Below, in pieces: positions 55,027-64,000 of a stretch of DNA of 64,000 bases. Source of the DNA: Fodinibius halophilus (lineage in GTDB: Bacteria > Bacteroidota > Rhodothermia > Balneolales > Balneolaceae); assembly GCF_011059105.1 (NCBI RefSeq), contig NZ_JAALLS010000007.1, forward strand, positions 95,080-159,079, in the 5' to 3' direction. Made by a program: the position numbers and the translations under genes. The notes below the pieces were generated by a model, which was not told the DNA's origin, did not search any database, and saw nothing but the letters and a program-made list of their open reading frames with translations. The stretch's first letter is position 1. Every line of letters begins with the position of its first letter.

Positions 55027-56031
55027 TTGCAGCAGTTGAAACAAACAAAGCTTACGCTTTTATCTCTATCTCTCTTACTAATCTTTTTAAACGCTTGCGG
55101 AACGGAATACGAACCTCCGCCTCAGGATGATGAAGATCCCAAAGATCAGATTGAATCTAATGAACCCGTAACAGCAGACGGTACGCTCGAAACGGTGACA
55201 TGGAATATTAAATGGTATGGGGATGGGGATGGAGGAAATGGCCCGGCTGATGAACTCCAACAAACCAAGAACATCCTTCGTGTTACTGATTCGCTTAAAG
55301 CTGACCTGTATGCCTTTCAAGAGGTCTATAGCCAACAAGCAATTAATGATATCGCAAAAAAGATGAAAGGATATCAGGGTTTTGTAGGCGATCATATTGA
55401 CTGGATTCAAAAAACGGGGTTTGTTTACAATACCAACGCAATCGACTCAATCTCAACCGACGCCATTACGCAGGGACAAAGTGAACATGCCTGGGCCGGA
55501 CGACTACCGCTATATTTCCAGTTCAGCTATAAAAATTCTGATAAAGAATTTTATGCTATCGTGATACATGCCAAAGCCAATATCGGAGATAATGCTGAGG
55601 AATATGAAGAGGCATATAACCGAAGAAAACAAGCGGCTCAGGACCTCTATGATTACTTACAAAATGAAAAACCGGATGCCAATATCATTCTTCTGGGAGA
55701 TTATAACGACGATGTTGACCAATCTATCTTTTATTATGCGAAGGGAGACACTGCTGAAACCCCATATAAACCATTTGTCTCGAACAACACTTTCCGGGTT
55801 ATCACAAAATCACTTACAGAAGCTGGAAAATCGTCTACTGTAGGATACTCAGATATGATAGATCATATCAGTATGAGTAATGAGCTGTATAATTTTTATA
55901 TCGATCAAAGCACTAAGGTTTTCCAGTTTGATGATGCATTTATTACCAATTATGGCTCATCAACCAGTGATCACTACCCTGTTTGGGCTAAATTTGACCT
56001 AACAACTTCTAAGTCCTTAACAGGCAACTAA
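55027..56031 (+). CDS. Endonuclease/exonuclease/phosphatase-family lipoprotein
   Basis: 334 residues from a TTG. A signal segment ends in the lipobox LNAC (Cys about 24). The catalytic core of the DNase I-like fold is visible: LETVTWNIKWYG with the Asn, then LYAFQEV with the metal Glu, IVIHAKAN, ILLGDYNDD with the Asp pair, and SDHYPVWAKF with the final Asp-His. It should cut phosphodiester bonds, possibly DNA, RNA or phospholipids, at the outer membrane or outside. It follows the USP gene by 7 bases. A hairpin follows. Confidence 0.88.
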   Translation: MQQLKQTKLTLLSLSLLLIFLNACGTEYEPPPQDDEDPKDQIESNEPVTADGTLETVTWNIKWYGDGDGGNGPADELQQTKNILRVTDSLKADLYAFQEVYSQQAINDIAKKMKGYQGFVGDHIDWIQKTGFVYNTNAIDSISTDAITQGQSEHAWAGRLPLYFQFSYKNSDKEFYAIVIHAKANIGDNAEEYEEAYNRRKQAAQDLYDYLQNEKPDANIILLGDYNDDVDQSIFYYAKGDTAETPYKPFVSNNTFRVITKSLTEAGKSSTVGYSDMIDHISMSNELYNFYIDQSTKVFQFDDAFITNYGSSTSDHYPVWAKFDLTTSKSLTGN

Positions 56032-56042
56032 TCACAAATAGA

Positions 56043-56073
56043 AAAGGGAGATCGCTTTCAACAATCTCCCTTT
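56043..56073. terminator. Bidirectional terminator
   Basis: AAAGGGAGAT and ATCTCCCTTT form a perfect 10-base stem between the convergent endonuclease/phosphatase and FadL-like genes; the T tract is short. Confidence 0.65.
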
Positions 56074-56107
56074 AGAGGGGTATTATCACAGGTAAAAAAA
56101 ATTCGTA

Positions 56108-57616
56108 TTATAAAGCCATTCGGATTCCGGCCATAACATGGACACGACGGACATCCTCATTAATTACCGCCTTTACCCTTGAGGTTTCGTACAATACCGT
56201 ATCTTCTTCCCAAAAGCTGTATTGAGCACCCAAATCAAACAGCAGGCCTTTTGTTAATTCCGCTGTAAAACCCCCGTTTATAAATTGTCTGTCTCCTTTT
56301 AACCCATTTCTTGGACTGGGCATAAATGAATATCCCACACGCGGGGTTAATTGCTCATTAACATTATACTCCAAGCCCGCCCGAAGGTTCACAATATCTT
56401 TAAACGTAGATTTGATAAGGCTATTTGTCCTATTTTCTTCGATATTATGAGCTTTTTTTTCAAATTCTATTTCGGTATTAGAATGTCTGACAAAGTCAGC
56501 GGCAACTGATATGCTAAGTTCATCTGAAGGTGCTACCGTCACCCCTCCCTTTAAGCGGGCAGGCCTATATATATTACTCACGCTCGCTGCTTCATTTACC
56601 CTATAAGGTTTATCATAATAAAAATTACCGGTTGCTTCTACTGTCTCAGACTTTGAGCCATCATCAAAAGAAGTAGTAAGCGTGGTACTGTACTTTTCAT
56701 CTATATAGGTTACAGAGGGTAATATGTAGCTAACCCCCACATTTAAAGTTTCATTAGGTTTATATACTATACCGACCCGTGCCTGAAACGACTGTAACTC
56801 TGTTTCAATCGTCTGAACACTCAGTATTCTATCAATATCGGTTTCAAACTGTCCATCACCATCTACATCAATAAATTGCCCGTCATAATTATTACGCTGG
56901 TCAGATTCCAAGAATTCTCTTTTAGAGCTATAGGTTCCCCTCGAATAACCGATAGATCCTCCCAAGAAAACATTTTTTAACACCTCTGAGGCGATAAAGA
57001 AGGAGTACTCTCCCCGTACTCCTTTTTCGACAAATTCAACATTCTGATTAATTCCGGGGTAATAGGAGAAATTGTTACCAAATCTAAATATTGAGGTAGA
57101 ACTGTCACTGTTGACGTCCTCAATAGCAAAAGTATTATAAGCAGCTTCATTTAGACCAACACTCTTGGGAAAACGTGCATAAAGATCAGTAATAGTAGAA
57201 TTACTGTTATATCCACTGTTATTAAAAGTACCGTTAAAATCCGTGGATTGACTATATCCTCCTCCAACGACCAAACTGCCGCGCACTGTTGGCACTTTAT
57301 ACACAAAGCCCACATCCCCTAAACCAGTCTGATTATCTGAGAAACTATCTTCATTTCCAAGAAATGTACTCCTCTCATTAACATATCGTGTACTTAAACT
57401 GGCAGAGAAATAGCTCTCATTTACCAGTGCCATTGAAGCCGGGTTGTCCTGAAAGCTCCCAAAGCCCGATGGCTGACTGACAGCGGGCATAACAAGACTT
57501 ACGGCATCATATGATGGATACTCAAGATTATATTGTATTATTTGATCTAGGTTTTGTGCCTTTAATAACAAGGGGAAAGCTAGAAATAATATAAGACAAG
57601 TGATTTTTTTTGACAT
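56108..57616 (-). CDS. FadL/OmpP1-like outer-membrane beta-barrel protein
   Basis: 502 residues. A signal peptide (hydrophobic residues 5-17, cleavage near LKAQ) is followed by a short hatch-like region (AVSLVMPAVSQPSGFGSFQDNPASMALV) shortened here to its NPAS motif, typical of the FadL/OmpP1 group, then alternating strands ending HVMAGIRMAL. GVSYILPSV, GGVTVAPSDELSISVAADF and TPRVGYSFMPSP are typical barrel strands. It probably transports hydrophobic compounds across the outer membrane. It lies downstream of the RS-rich lipoprotein gene on the same strand. Confidence 0.8.
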   Translation of the reverse strand: MSKKITCLILFLAFPLLLKAQNLDQIIQYNLEYPSYDAVSLVMPAVSQPSGFGSFQDNPASMALVNESYFSASLSTRYVNERSTFLGNEDSFSDNQTGLGDVGFVYKVPTVRGSLVVGGGYSQSTDFNGTFNNSGYNSNSTITDLYARFPKSVGLNEAAYNTFAIEDVNSDSSTSIFRFGNNFSYYPGINQNVEFVEKGVRGEYSFFIASEVLKNVFLGGSIGYSRGTYSSKREFLESDQRNNYDGQFIDVDGDGQFETDIDRILSVQTIETELQSFQARVGIVYKPNETLNVGVSYILPSVTYIDEKYSTTLTTSFDDGSKSETVEATGNFYYDKPYRVNEAASVSNIYRPARLKGGVTVAPSDELSISVAADFVRHSNTEIEFEKKAHNIEENRTNSLIKSTFKDIVNLRAGLEYNVNEQLTPRVGYSFMPSPRNGLKGDRQFINGGFTAELTKGLLFDLGAQYSFWEEDTVLYETSRVKAVINEDVRRVHVMAGIRMAL

Positions 57617-57674
57617 ACCTTCGGCACTACGTATTGAAATTTAAAAAGATAAAAGACTTAATAAATAGGTATTA

Positions 57675-58952
57675 TTAATTGCCCCGACTTCGCCCACTAT
57701 CAGAATCACCATCATCTGATGATCCTCTGCTTCTACTTCGACTACTACCAGAACGGGATCTAGACTTTGTACTAGATGAAGATCGACTCCTGTCTACCGA
57801 TGATCGGTTACTGCTACTTCGGGATCTACGATCAAAAGAAGAATGGTTTGAACGGCTGCTTTTATTATGAAATCTTCGTGAACGTCTATGGTTATCCATT
57901 GTGCTTACACCATTTGTCTCATGGTCAAAAAAGCTTTTTACCCTGTCAAAAAAAGAAGTTCGACTTCTCTTTTTACGAAGACTGGAGCGAGATTTTTTAA
58001 TCACTTTTAATTCTTTTTTTAGATCTCGGAGATTTCTCGTATTCCGTATCGGCCGATTGATATTGAGATTTCGAACTCGTTTTATTCTTTGCTGATCATC
58101 TTCATTAGCACGAGTATTTCTATCGATATTATTGCGCTTCCGAGTTCGCCTGATATTATTATTTCCATCACTCCTGCTTCTTGTTTTGTTACTCCGTGTT
58201 CTCACTCTTGTTCTGCTTGTGCCACTACGACTTCGGGTTACTTTACTTCTTGATGAGGATCTGTTAACAGTTCCACTCCGCGTTCTAACCCTTCGTGAAC
58301 TGCCATCATACCGAGAACGGCTACGTACCCTTCGATCCCGTACCCTGTCACCATTCATTTCCCTGGTTCTGTAGCGTCGGTTCACTCCTGTATTGCTTCT
58401 CCTGTTTGTACCATAATAAAATCTATTATATCCGTAATAACCGGCATAATGATGGTACCTATCCCAATAAAAGTCATAATAGAAAGGACTATAAAAATAA
58501 GGGCGATGAAATGATCCCCAGGCAAAGCTAAAGCCAAACCCAAAGTGATCTTCATAAAAAGGATATCCATAGTGATACCTCAAATGCCAGGCCAGATGCG
58601 GGCTCTTCCAAGTACTATGATGACGACTAAACCTATAATAGCTGGACCATGGAGAATAACCACGATATCTATTAAGTACATAATAGGTGTTATAAGGACT
58701 ACAGATGCAGTCAAGATACTTTTCCGCGTATTCATAATCCTTGTAATAAACGGGAATATAATCGTCCTCGTTGTATTCCTCATTCACAGGGTTCCGCTCC
58801 GAATATTGTTCTTTTTCAGAATCCCGAACTTCTTCAACATTTTGCTCTCGCTCCGTTATCTTTTTTGCCGTTTGAGCATACTGCAACTGTGTATAGCATC
58901 CCGTTAATAATAACGAAACCAGTAGGAGTACTAATGTCTTAATTACTTTCAT
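57675..58952 (-). CDS. Lipoprotein with Tyr-rich domain and long Arg/Ser-rich tail
   Basis: 425 residues from the ATG at 58952, where MKVIKTLVLLLVSLLLTGCY gives a clear signal and lipobox (LTGC). An earlier in-frame start at 59045 would add 31 residues without function. A charged segment follows, then a Tyr/Phe/His-rich block (HYAGYYGYNRFYYG), and about 250 residues dominated by Arg and Ser with SR, RS and RT repeats, ending RSRSRGSSDDGDSDSGRSRG. The tail resembles eukaryotic RS domains in composition, but it is on an exported lipoprotein. It should be strongly basic and disordered. A role in binding DNA, polyphosphate or acidic polysaccharide is inference. It sits 113 bases downstream of the response regulator. 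Confidence 0.78.
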   Translation of the reverse strand: MKVIKTLVLLLVSLLLTGCYTQLQYAQTAKKITEREQNVEEVRDSEKEQYSERNPVNEEYNEDDYIPVYYKDYEYAEKYLDCICSPYNTYYVLNRYRGYSPWSSYYRFSRHHSTWKSPHLAWHLRYHYGYPFYEDHFGFGFSFAWGSFHRPYFYSPFYYDFYWDRYHHYAGYYGYNRFYYGTNRRSNTGVNRRYRTREMNGDRVRDRRVRSRSRYDGSSRRVRTRSGTVNRSSSRSKVTRSRSGTSRTRVRTRSNKTRSRSDGNNNIRRTRKRNNIDRNTRANEDDQQRIKRVRNLNINRPIRNTRNLRDLKKELKVIKKSRSSLRKKRSRTSFFDRVKSFFDHETNGVSTMDNHRRSRRFHNKSSRSNHSSFDRRSRSSSNRSSVDRSRSSSSTKSRSRSGSSRSRSRGSSDDGDSDSGRSRGN

Positions 58953-59065
58953 AATAAGCCCCATTCTACGCTTAGAGTTGTCATAGGTGACCAGAGTTTT
59001 TTGAACTTCCACTCTAATACTAATACCCGCAAGGCAAGTCAGCAATCACATATTCATGTGAGCAG

Positions 59066-59701
59066 TTATATCTCTCCTTTTAACGATTTTGCAATAACTT
59101 CGGCCTTCGAGTTAACATGCAGCTTCTTATAGATATTTCGGATATGAGCCCGAACCGTATCAATGGAGATATCATAACGATCCGCAATCATTTTATAGCT
59201 TAACCCATCCACAAGTCCATTTACAATATCGTGCTCGCGGGGGGTAAGGTCAGAATCGGTGTTTTTCTTAGGTGCATTTTCCTGGAAGTGATTAATAACT
59301 TTACGGGCAATTTGAGGAGACATTGGCGCTCCACCGTCCAACAGTTTCAGAATGGACTCTTTAATCTCAGGTAATGAGGTATGTTTAAGCAAGTAACCGG
59401 ATGCCCCTGCCCGCAGAGCATTGAATATTTTGTGGGAATCGTGATAAACGGTGAGCATAATAATATCGATATCCGGATATTTTTCTTTAATAACCCCCAT
59501 TCCTTTTATACCCGACATTCCCGGCAGTTGGATATCCATAAGCAACACCTCCGGTGCAGGGTGCTCTTCCAGATACTCCACCATCTCTTCCACCGAATCT
59601 ACCGCAACAGGACATGATAGCTCATCCTGCATATCCAGGTAACGCTGAATTAAACCTCGTATCTTTTTATTGTCTTCTACAATACCTACAACTGAACTCA
59701 T
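59066..59701 (-). CDS. NarL/FixJ-type response regulator
   Basis: 211 residues. The receiver domain (about 1-120) has the acidic pocket in VGIVEDNKK and the phospho-acceptor Asp in VLLMDIQLPG, plus the switch Thr in MLTVYH and Lys in YLLKHT. The C-terminal LuxR-type HTH (about 148-205) has LTPREHDIVNGLVDGLSYKM and IADRYDISIDTVRAHIRNIY. Its gene follows the histidine kinase gene by 34 bases, so they form a cognate pair. The targets may include the lipoprotein and FadL-like genes downstream, by position only. Confidence 0.95.
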   Translation of the reverse strand: MSSVVGIVEDNKKIRGLIQRYLDMQDELSCPVAVDSVEEMVEYLEEHPAPEVLLMDIQLPGMSGIKGMGVIKEKYPDIDIIMLTVYHDSHKIFNALRAGASGYLLKHTSLPEIKESILKLLDGGAPMSPQIARKVINHFQENAPKKNTDSDLTPREHDIVNGLVDGLSYKMIADRYDISIDTVRAHIRNIYKKLHVNSKAEVIAKSLKGEI

Positions 59702-59735
59702 AATATTAGTTTTTTATACCGGCATTAAATAGTTA

Positions 59736-62594
59736 TCACGATGCGTGATTTTCGACCCGGACTTCAAAGCCATCTTCATCATCAAATATAATATCTGCTT
59801 CAATACGTTTCGCTCGCATTTTCATGTTACTAAGCCCTTGCCCACTTTTACGATTATTTCTACTACTTGTACCATCATCCTTTACACTTAACATAAAATT
59901 TTGATCATCCATTGCAAGGGTAACATCAACGTTCTGTGCGTTAGAATGCTTTGAAATATTATTGATAGCCTCTTTAAAAATGAGATATAAATTTTCTTTC
60001 ACAGGTACTTCCAGTTTTTCCTGCATATCTCCTTTAAAATGGTAGTGTATCTTTCTGTCGGACAATACATTATTCACATAATCTTGCATTCGATCTGTAA
60101 GATCTCCCATCGTATCATTTCGAGCGTCAATAGACCATACAATGTCATCCAGGCTGGAAACAATTTTTCGGCTTTGTGTACCGATTTGCTGGAGTGACTC
60201 TTCCAATCCATCGGAGACATCCATCGTCTGCAAAAAATCGGAGTGTAAAGCAATTTCGGTAAGTGATGATCCCACATCATCATGCAGATCACTGGCAATT
60301 CGTACCCGCATACGCTCAATATCTACCATCTTACGAACCCGGTAATAGTTATAGATAAATACAACTATTGCCACTAAAGCAACGATTACAAGACCAACGA
60401 ACCACCATTGCAACCAAAATGGTGCCAATATTGTAAATCGTATCTGTGCTGTTTGCCGACTCCACTTTCCATTATAATTTTGTGCTTTTACCTCAAAAGT
60501 ATAGTCTCCCGGCATTAATGCTGAATAACGTACTGAACGTTGTTTCGTTTTTTGCCATCCTTCATCAGAATTTTTGAGGCGATATTTATATAACACCTGT
60601 TCTGGAGCCGAAAAGCTAATACCGATAAATTCAAAGGTAATATTATGATTATCACTCCCTATCTCTAAATACGGATCTAACGGAATGCTCTTACCAGAAA
60701 CCTCAATTCTTTCGATATGCACATTGGGTGGAGTATCATTATTTCGTTCAAAGTCGGGATTAAATTCCGTCACTCCCCCTACCGTCCCAAACCAAAGGTG
60801 CCCATCCCGATCCTTAAACGATGCTCCCGTATTCATTTCATTGGCCACCAATCCCTGGTCTTGCGTAATAAGCTTAAAGTACTGCTCTTGCAGATCTGCA
60901 GAAGAAGAATACCCCTCATAGTCAAAGCGAACAACCCCTTGATTGGTTCCAATCCAAAAGAATCCATGATTATCCTGCTCAATAAAATAGCAAACTTCAT
61001 TGGGCATCCCATCTGCCGCGGTAATGGTTTCAAAATTACCATCTTCAAACCTGGCAAGCCCTCCAAAAGTTGCAAACCACAACGCTCCTGAATTGTCTGA
61101 ATAGATATCCAATACTCCATTGTTAGGTATCCCATCAGCAATGGTGTAGTTGGTGAATGTGCCATTTTCCAGTTTACTTATCCCTCCATGAGTTGCAATC
61201 CAAAGAGATCCGTCAGTATTCTCTTCAATTGCTAAAACAGTATTATTTGCTAATCCCTCATCTTCGGTATACTGCCTGAAATTTCCATCTTTATATTGGA
61301 TTATCCCCCCTCCGTAGGTTCCCAACCATATGCCATCAGAATGTTTCGGGTCGAGCACTGTTCTTACCTTCCGATATGGGAGTTCGGTCTCATCAAAATT
61401 TTGAAATATCCCATTTTCATAAATGCTCAACCCCCAGCGTGTACCAATAAAGAGGCGATCTTGCTCGTCCATGTTGAGAGAGTAAACTTTGTTATCTACA
61501 AGTCCTTTATCGGCGTTTAAGATGGAGAATTGCTTGTCCCCTATTTCAGCGATCCCTCCCCCGTAGGTGCTTACCCAATGCTGACCTTTATGATCCTGAG
61601 TAATAGAAGTGACTACATTATTGGGTAATCCATGTTCTACTGTATAGTTTTTAAACTGGTTACCTAAAAAGAGGGTAATACCTCCCCCGAATGTACCAAA
61701 CCAGATATTTCCCTCATGATCATAATGGGTCGCATATATGATGTCATTCTCTAATCCTTCTTCAACTGAATAGTTTGTAAAACGGCCGTCCTCAAAAAAG
61801 CTGGCCCCTTCTTCTGTACCCAACCACAAATTGCCATCCTCATCTTTTGACATTGATTGTATACGATTATTAACCAGTCCATCTTGTTCTGTAAAGCAGT
61901 GAAAGCTTTTATCTTCCGAATAACACAGTCCGCCTCTGCTGGCAACCCATAAGGTGTCGTTGGATATAATCAAGTCTCTTAAACGGTCATCCGGTAATCC
62001 ATGGCGGGTGGTAAACGTTCGAAAATTGCCATTTTCTAACTTCGTGAGGCCATCGCGCGTGGCGAACCATAATATACCCTCAGAATCTTCTACAATATCA
62101 CGCACCCGATCTGCTCCCATTCCATGAATTTTAAGATACTGGCTCAAATTTTTATTGCGATCTAAATGCCAAATGCCTTCCCCGTCAGTCGCAAACCAAA
62201 ACTCTCCCCTGTTATCCTGGTAAATTGACAGAACGGTACTTGACTCAAGTGGTTTTAAACTTGAAAGGGTATGAATACTATCTTGTTTAATAACATTGAC
62301 CCCTCTATCGGTTCCTACCCAAACCGCCCCCTCACGATCCTCATACAACGAAAATATTTTATTACTCAATAACCCATCCTCGCTATAAAAGTTATCAAAG
62401 GCTATGCCATCAAAACGATTGAGTCCGTAGCTTGTTCCAACCCACAAATGGCCCTCATTATCCTGGATCATATCATTAACGACAGATTCACTCAGTCCCC
62501 GCTCAATAGAATAGGTGCGAAAAGGTAATGTTTGTGCAACTGACGTAGCACATGCTGCTGTGATAAATAATATGATTGTCAATAAACGCTTCAT
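59736..62594 (-). CDS. Two-component-propeller sensor histidine kinase
   Basis: 952 residues from the ATG at 62594, which starts a signal peptide (MKRLLTIILFITAACATSVA); an earlier ATG at 62618 is possible. Residues about 20-620 hold some fourteen propeller repeats of the LWVGT/IWFATxGG type with GLP/GLSN connectors, followed by a Y_Y_Y domain (about 650-720, ending FEVKAQNYNGKWSRQ) and one membrane helix (about 735-757). The HisKA_3 box is in IASDLHDDVGSSLTEIALHS and the HATPase_c N and G boxes are in FKEAINNISKHSNA and SGQGLSNMKMRAKR. It lacks a receiver. It senses a periplasmic signal and phosphorylates the adjacent NarL-type regulator. Confidence 0.95.
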   Translation of the reverse strand: MKRLLTIILFITAACATSVAQTLPFRTYSIERGLSESVVNDMIQDNEGHLWVGTSYGLNRFDGIAFDNFYSEDGLLSNKIFSLYEDREGAVWVGTDRGVNVIKQDSIHTLSSLKPLESSTVLSIYQDNRGEFWFATDGEGIWHLDRNKNLSQYLKIHGMGADRVRDIVEDSEGILWFATRDGLTKLENGNFRTFTTRHGLPDDRLRDLIISNDTLWVASRGGLCYSEDKSFHCFTEQDGLVNNRIQSMSKDEDGNLWLGTEEGASFFEDGRFTNYSVEEGLENDIIYATHYDHEGNIWFGTFGGGITLFLGNQFKNYTVEHGLPNNVVTSITQDHKGQHWVSTYGGGIAEIGDKQFSILNADKGLVDNKVYSLNMDEQDRLFIGTRWGLSIYENGIFQNFDETELPYRKVRTVLDPKHSDGIWLGTYGGGIIQYKDGNFRQYTEDEGLANNTVLAIEENTDGSLWIATHGGISKLENGTFTNYTIADGIPNNGVLDIYSDNSGALWFATFGGLARFEDGNFETITAADGMPNEVCYFIEQDNHGFFWIGTNQGVVRFDYEGYSSSADLQEQYFKLITQDQGLVANEMNTGASFKDRDGHLWFGTVGGVTEFNPDFERNNDTPPNVHIERIEVSGKSIPLDPYLEIGSDNHNITFEFIGISFSAPEQVLYKYRLKNSDEGWQKTKQRSVRYSALMPGDYTFEVKAQNYNGKWSRQTAQIRFTILAPFWLQWWFVGLVIVALVAIVVFIYNYYRVRKMVDIERMRVRIASDLHDDVGSSLTEIALHSDFLQTMDVSDGLEESLQQIGTQSRKIVSSLDDIVWSIDARNDTMGDLTDRMQDYVNNVLSDRKIHYHFKGDMQEKLEVPVKENLYLIFKEAINNISKHSNAQNVDVTLAMDDQNFMLSVKDDGTSSRNNRKSGQGLSNMKMRAKRIEADIIFDDEDGFEVRVENHAS

Positions 62595-62670
62595 AGATAT
62601 GCTAACGAATAGTTTCAACAGATTAGTCTAAATAGCAGGCATGCAGTCTATCAAAAAGTTTCGGAAATAA

Positions 62671-62698
62671 AAAAAGCCCCGTTAAAAAACGGGGCTTT
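62671..62698 (-). terminator. Terminator of the primary sigma factor gene
   Basis: AAAGCCCCG-TTAAAAAA-CGGGGCTTT, with A and T tracts on both sides, 22 bases past the sigma factor stop; probably bidirectional. Confidence 0.88.
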
Positions 62699-62719
62699 AA
62701 ATAAAAGGTTTAAAATATA

Positions 62720-63574
62720 CTATCCGAGATAAGCTCTCAGCGCTGCACTACGGTTATGATGGCGAAGTTTACGTAACGCCTTTTCTTTAATCTGACGTAC
62801 ACGTTCACGGGTCAGATCAAAGCGTTCGCCAATTTCTTCGAGCGTTAGTGAGTGTTCGCGTCCGATACCAAAGTACAGACGAATAACTTCCGCTTCTCTG
62901 TTGGTTAGCTTCGAAAGTGCTCGTTCGATCTCTACTTTGAGCGATTCACCCATCAGATCCGTATCCGGATCAGGTGTTTCCTCATTTTCGAGAACATCTA
63001 ACAGTCGGTTATCTTCGCCCTGTGCAAAAGGCGCATCTACTGAAAGGTGACGCCCGGAAATTTTAAGCGTATCAGCGACTTCAGAAACGGTCATATCCAA
63101 ACTCTCGGCTAATTCTGCTGCCGAGGGAACACGTTCGTACTCTTGTTCTAGCTTTGAAAGCTCTTTTCCAATCTTGTTAAGAGCACCAACACGGTTCAGT
63201 GGCAGACGAACAATTCGACTTTGCTCGGCCAAGGCCTGCAAAATAGACTGTCGAATCCACCAAACAGCATAAGAAATAAATTTAAAACCACGAGTTTCGT
63301 CAAATCGCTTAGCCGCTTTAATCAATCCAAGGTTTCCTTCATTAATAAGGTCACCGAGAGAGAGCCCCTGGTTTTGATATTGTTTTGCCACCGAAACGAC
63401 AAAACGGAGATTGGCTTTTGTGAGATCCTCAAGAGCCTTCTGGCTTCCTTTTTGAATCTCTTTTGCTAACCTAACCTCGTCTTCGGGGGTAATCAGCTTT
63501 TCTTTTCCAATCTCTTGTAGATAGCGGTCGAGTGATTCCGATTCTCGAGTAGAAATACCTGAACTTCTAGCCAC
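62720..63574 (-). CDS. rpoD: Primary RNA polymerase sigma factor (RpoD-type)
   Basis: 284 residues. Region 1.2 ([20 protein letters not shown]), regions 2.1-2.4 ([36 protein letters not shown]), region 3 ([20 protein letters not shown]) and region 4.2 ([20 protein letters not shown]) are all present. Region 1.1 is missing, which is the rule for the primary sigma factor of Bacteroidota and relatives, so the size is normal for the group. The factor is expected to recognise TTTG/TAnnTTTG-type promoters. A strong terminator follows. Confidence 0.95.
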   Translation of the reverse strand: MARSSGISTRESESLDRYLQEIGKEKLITPEDEVRLAKEIQKGSQKALEDLTKANLRFVVSVAKQYQNQGLSLGDLINEGNLGLIKAAKRFDETRGFKFISYAVWWIRQSILQALAEQSRIVRLPLNRVGALNKIGKELSKLEQEYERVPSAAELAESLDMTVSEVADTLKISGRHLSVDAPFAQGEDNRLLDVLENEETPDPDTDLMGESLKVEIERALSKLTNREAEVIRLYFGIGREHSLTLEEIGERFDLTRERVRQIKEKALRKLRHHNRSAALRAYLG

Positions 63575-63801
63575 TGGGTTTTTAGGGTTTAATTAATATT
63601 TGTGTCGGGAGTATGGATCAAAAAACAGATAAAATAACAGGCTATCAGCACTATACTCTGTTATTTGTGGAGATTAAACGTCAGTAAACCGTTTATGTTG
63701 TCCATATAGTTTTTTTGTATCCCTATAAGATAGGATTTTTTTTGTGAAAAAGCGAACCTGATCTCAGACAATGGCAACGAAGAGCCAATATCTGGAAAAA
63801 G
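63575..63801. other. Upstream region of the primary sigma gene
   Basis: About 230 bases, AT-rich, between the sigma factor gene and a small membrane protein gene. It should carry the sigma factor promoter, but I could not assign one with confidence. I see no repeat or hairpin of note. Confidence 0.4.
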
Positions 63802-63957
63802 CTATTTATTTTTAAAATCCCTCCGTAACTTTTTTAGACTTTCGGCAATTGAACGGTTCGCCTCCACAAAACGATACGGAAGAAATGCCAAATATATATA
63901 GATTGCAAAATCCAAAATTGTTGTGAAAATTGCCCAACCAGCTATTTGTTGAAACAT
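63802..63957 (-). CDS. Small single-helix membrane protein
   Basis: A 51-residue minus-strand frame from ATG to TAG. It has one hydrophobic segment, about residues 6-26 (AGWAIFTTILDFAIYIYLAF), and a basic end (SLKKLRRDFKNK). It has a natural start and stop, and lies upstream of the primary sigma gene on the same strand. I do not recognise a family. The function is unknown. Confidence 0.45.
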   Translation of the reverse strand: MFQQIAGWAIFTTILDFAIYIYLAFLPYRFVEANRSIAESLKKLRRDFKNK

Positions 63958-64000
63958 AATTATATTATTTGCTGTGTTCAATCCATTAATGCAACAGAGG

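Noticed and set aside
58132..58374. A Leu/Arg-rich plus-strand frame opposite the RS-rich lipoprotein.
   Set aside because: Shadow of repetitive Arg/Ser codons on the minus strand.

Overview
The window looks like a chromosomal segment from a Gram-negative member of the Bacteroidota/Balneolota (FCB) group, most likely a Balneolaceae-like marine or halophilic bacterium. The signs are: a short primary sigma factor of 284 residues without region 1.1; many secreted proteins and lipoproteins; families typical of the group (6-bladed propeller lipoproteins, DUF4097 and DUF5916 proteins, a two-component-propeller histidine kinase, an Aquifex-type aconitase, a membrane MutS homologue); few Shine-Dalgarno sites; AT-rich intergenic DNA. 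The taxonomic placement is inference from gene content. I saw no rRNA, tRNA or CRISPR array.

Layout. 1-2.8 kb: three overlapping lipoprotein genes, the first cut by the window edge. 2.8-5.1 kb: an AraC-type HTH protein and a DKNYY repeat membrane protein. 5.1-5.74 kb: gene-poor, with a minus-strand leader peptide and terminator that look like an orphan branched-chain amino acid attenuator. 5.7-9.0 kb: DNA alkyltransferase, secreted amidohydrolase, PepSY membrane protein, 2Fe-2S ferredoxin. 9.0-11.3 kb: dispersed intergenic repeats interrupted by an IS3-family element whose orfA has an in-frame stop. 11.3-21.3 kb: M14 peptidase, AsmA-like protein, serine/threonine dehydratase-racemase next to a D-amino-acid oxidase-like enzyme, a ribbon-helix-helix/zinc-ribbon protein with a ZIP-like transporter, and a CocE hydrolase. 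22-28.4 kb: aconitase, an HU gene overlapping an HU-transmembrane-LysM fusion, a Dabb protein, and an amidoligase/glutamine-amidotransferase pair.

28.5-38 kb: paired amidohydrolases (the second lacks metal ligands), MarC, adenosine deaminase, ABC-F ATPase, Smr protein, fasciclin lipoprotein, membrane MutS. 38-44.2 kb: an ECF sigma factor, an anti-sigma-like membrane protein with HEAT-like repeats, two DUF4097 proteins and a large DUF5916 outer-membrane protein. Two matching promoter-like sites (TGTAAC-N16-GTnTA type) lie before the sigma gene and before the DUF5916 gene, which suggests one autoregulated envelope regulon. 44.2-51.9 kb: a second threonine dehydratase, SIMPL protein, PIG-L deacetylase and TesA-like esterase, divergent from a YbbA/YbbP-type ABC exporter, then an OmpA protein. 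52-56 kb: repeats, a small membrane protein, CorA, a tandem universal stress protein, an endonuclease/phosphatase lipoprotein. 56-64 kb (minus strand): a FadL-like outer-membrane protein, a lipoprotein with a long Arg/Ser-rich tail, a NarL-type response regulator with its propeller histidine kinase, the primary sigma factor, and a small membrane protein.

The most unusual items are the HU-TM-LysM protein (a possible chromosome-to-cell-wall tether), the ECF regulon with its two matched promoters, the orphan attenuator, and the RS-rich lipoprotein.
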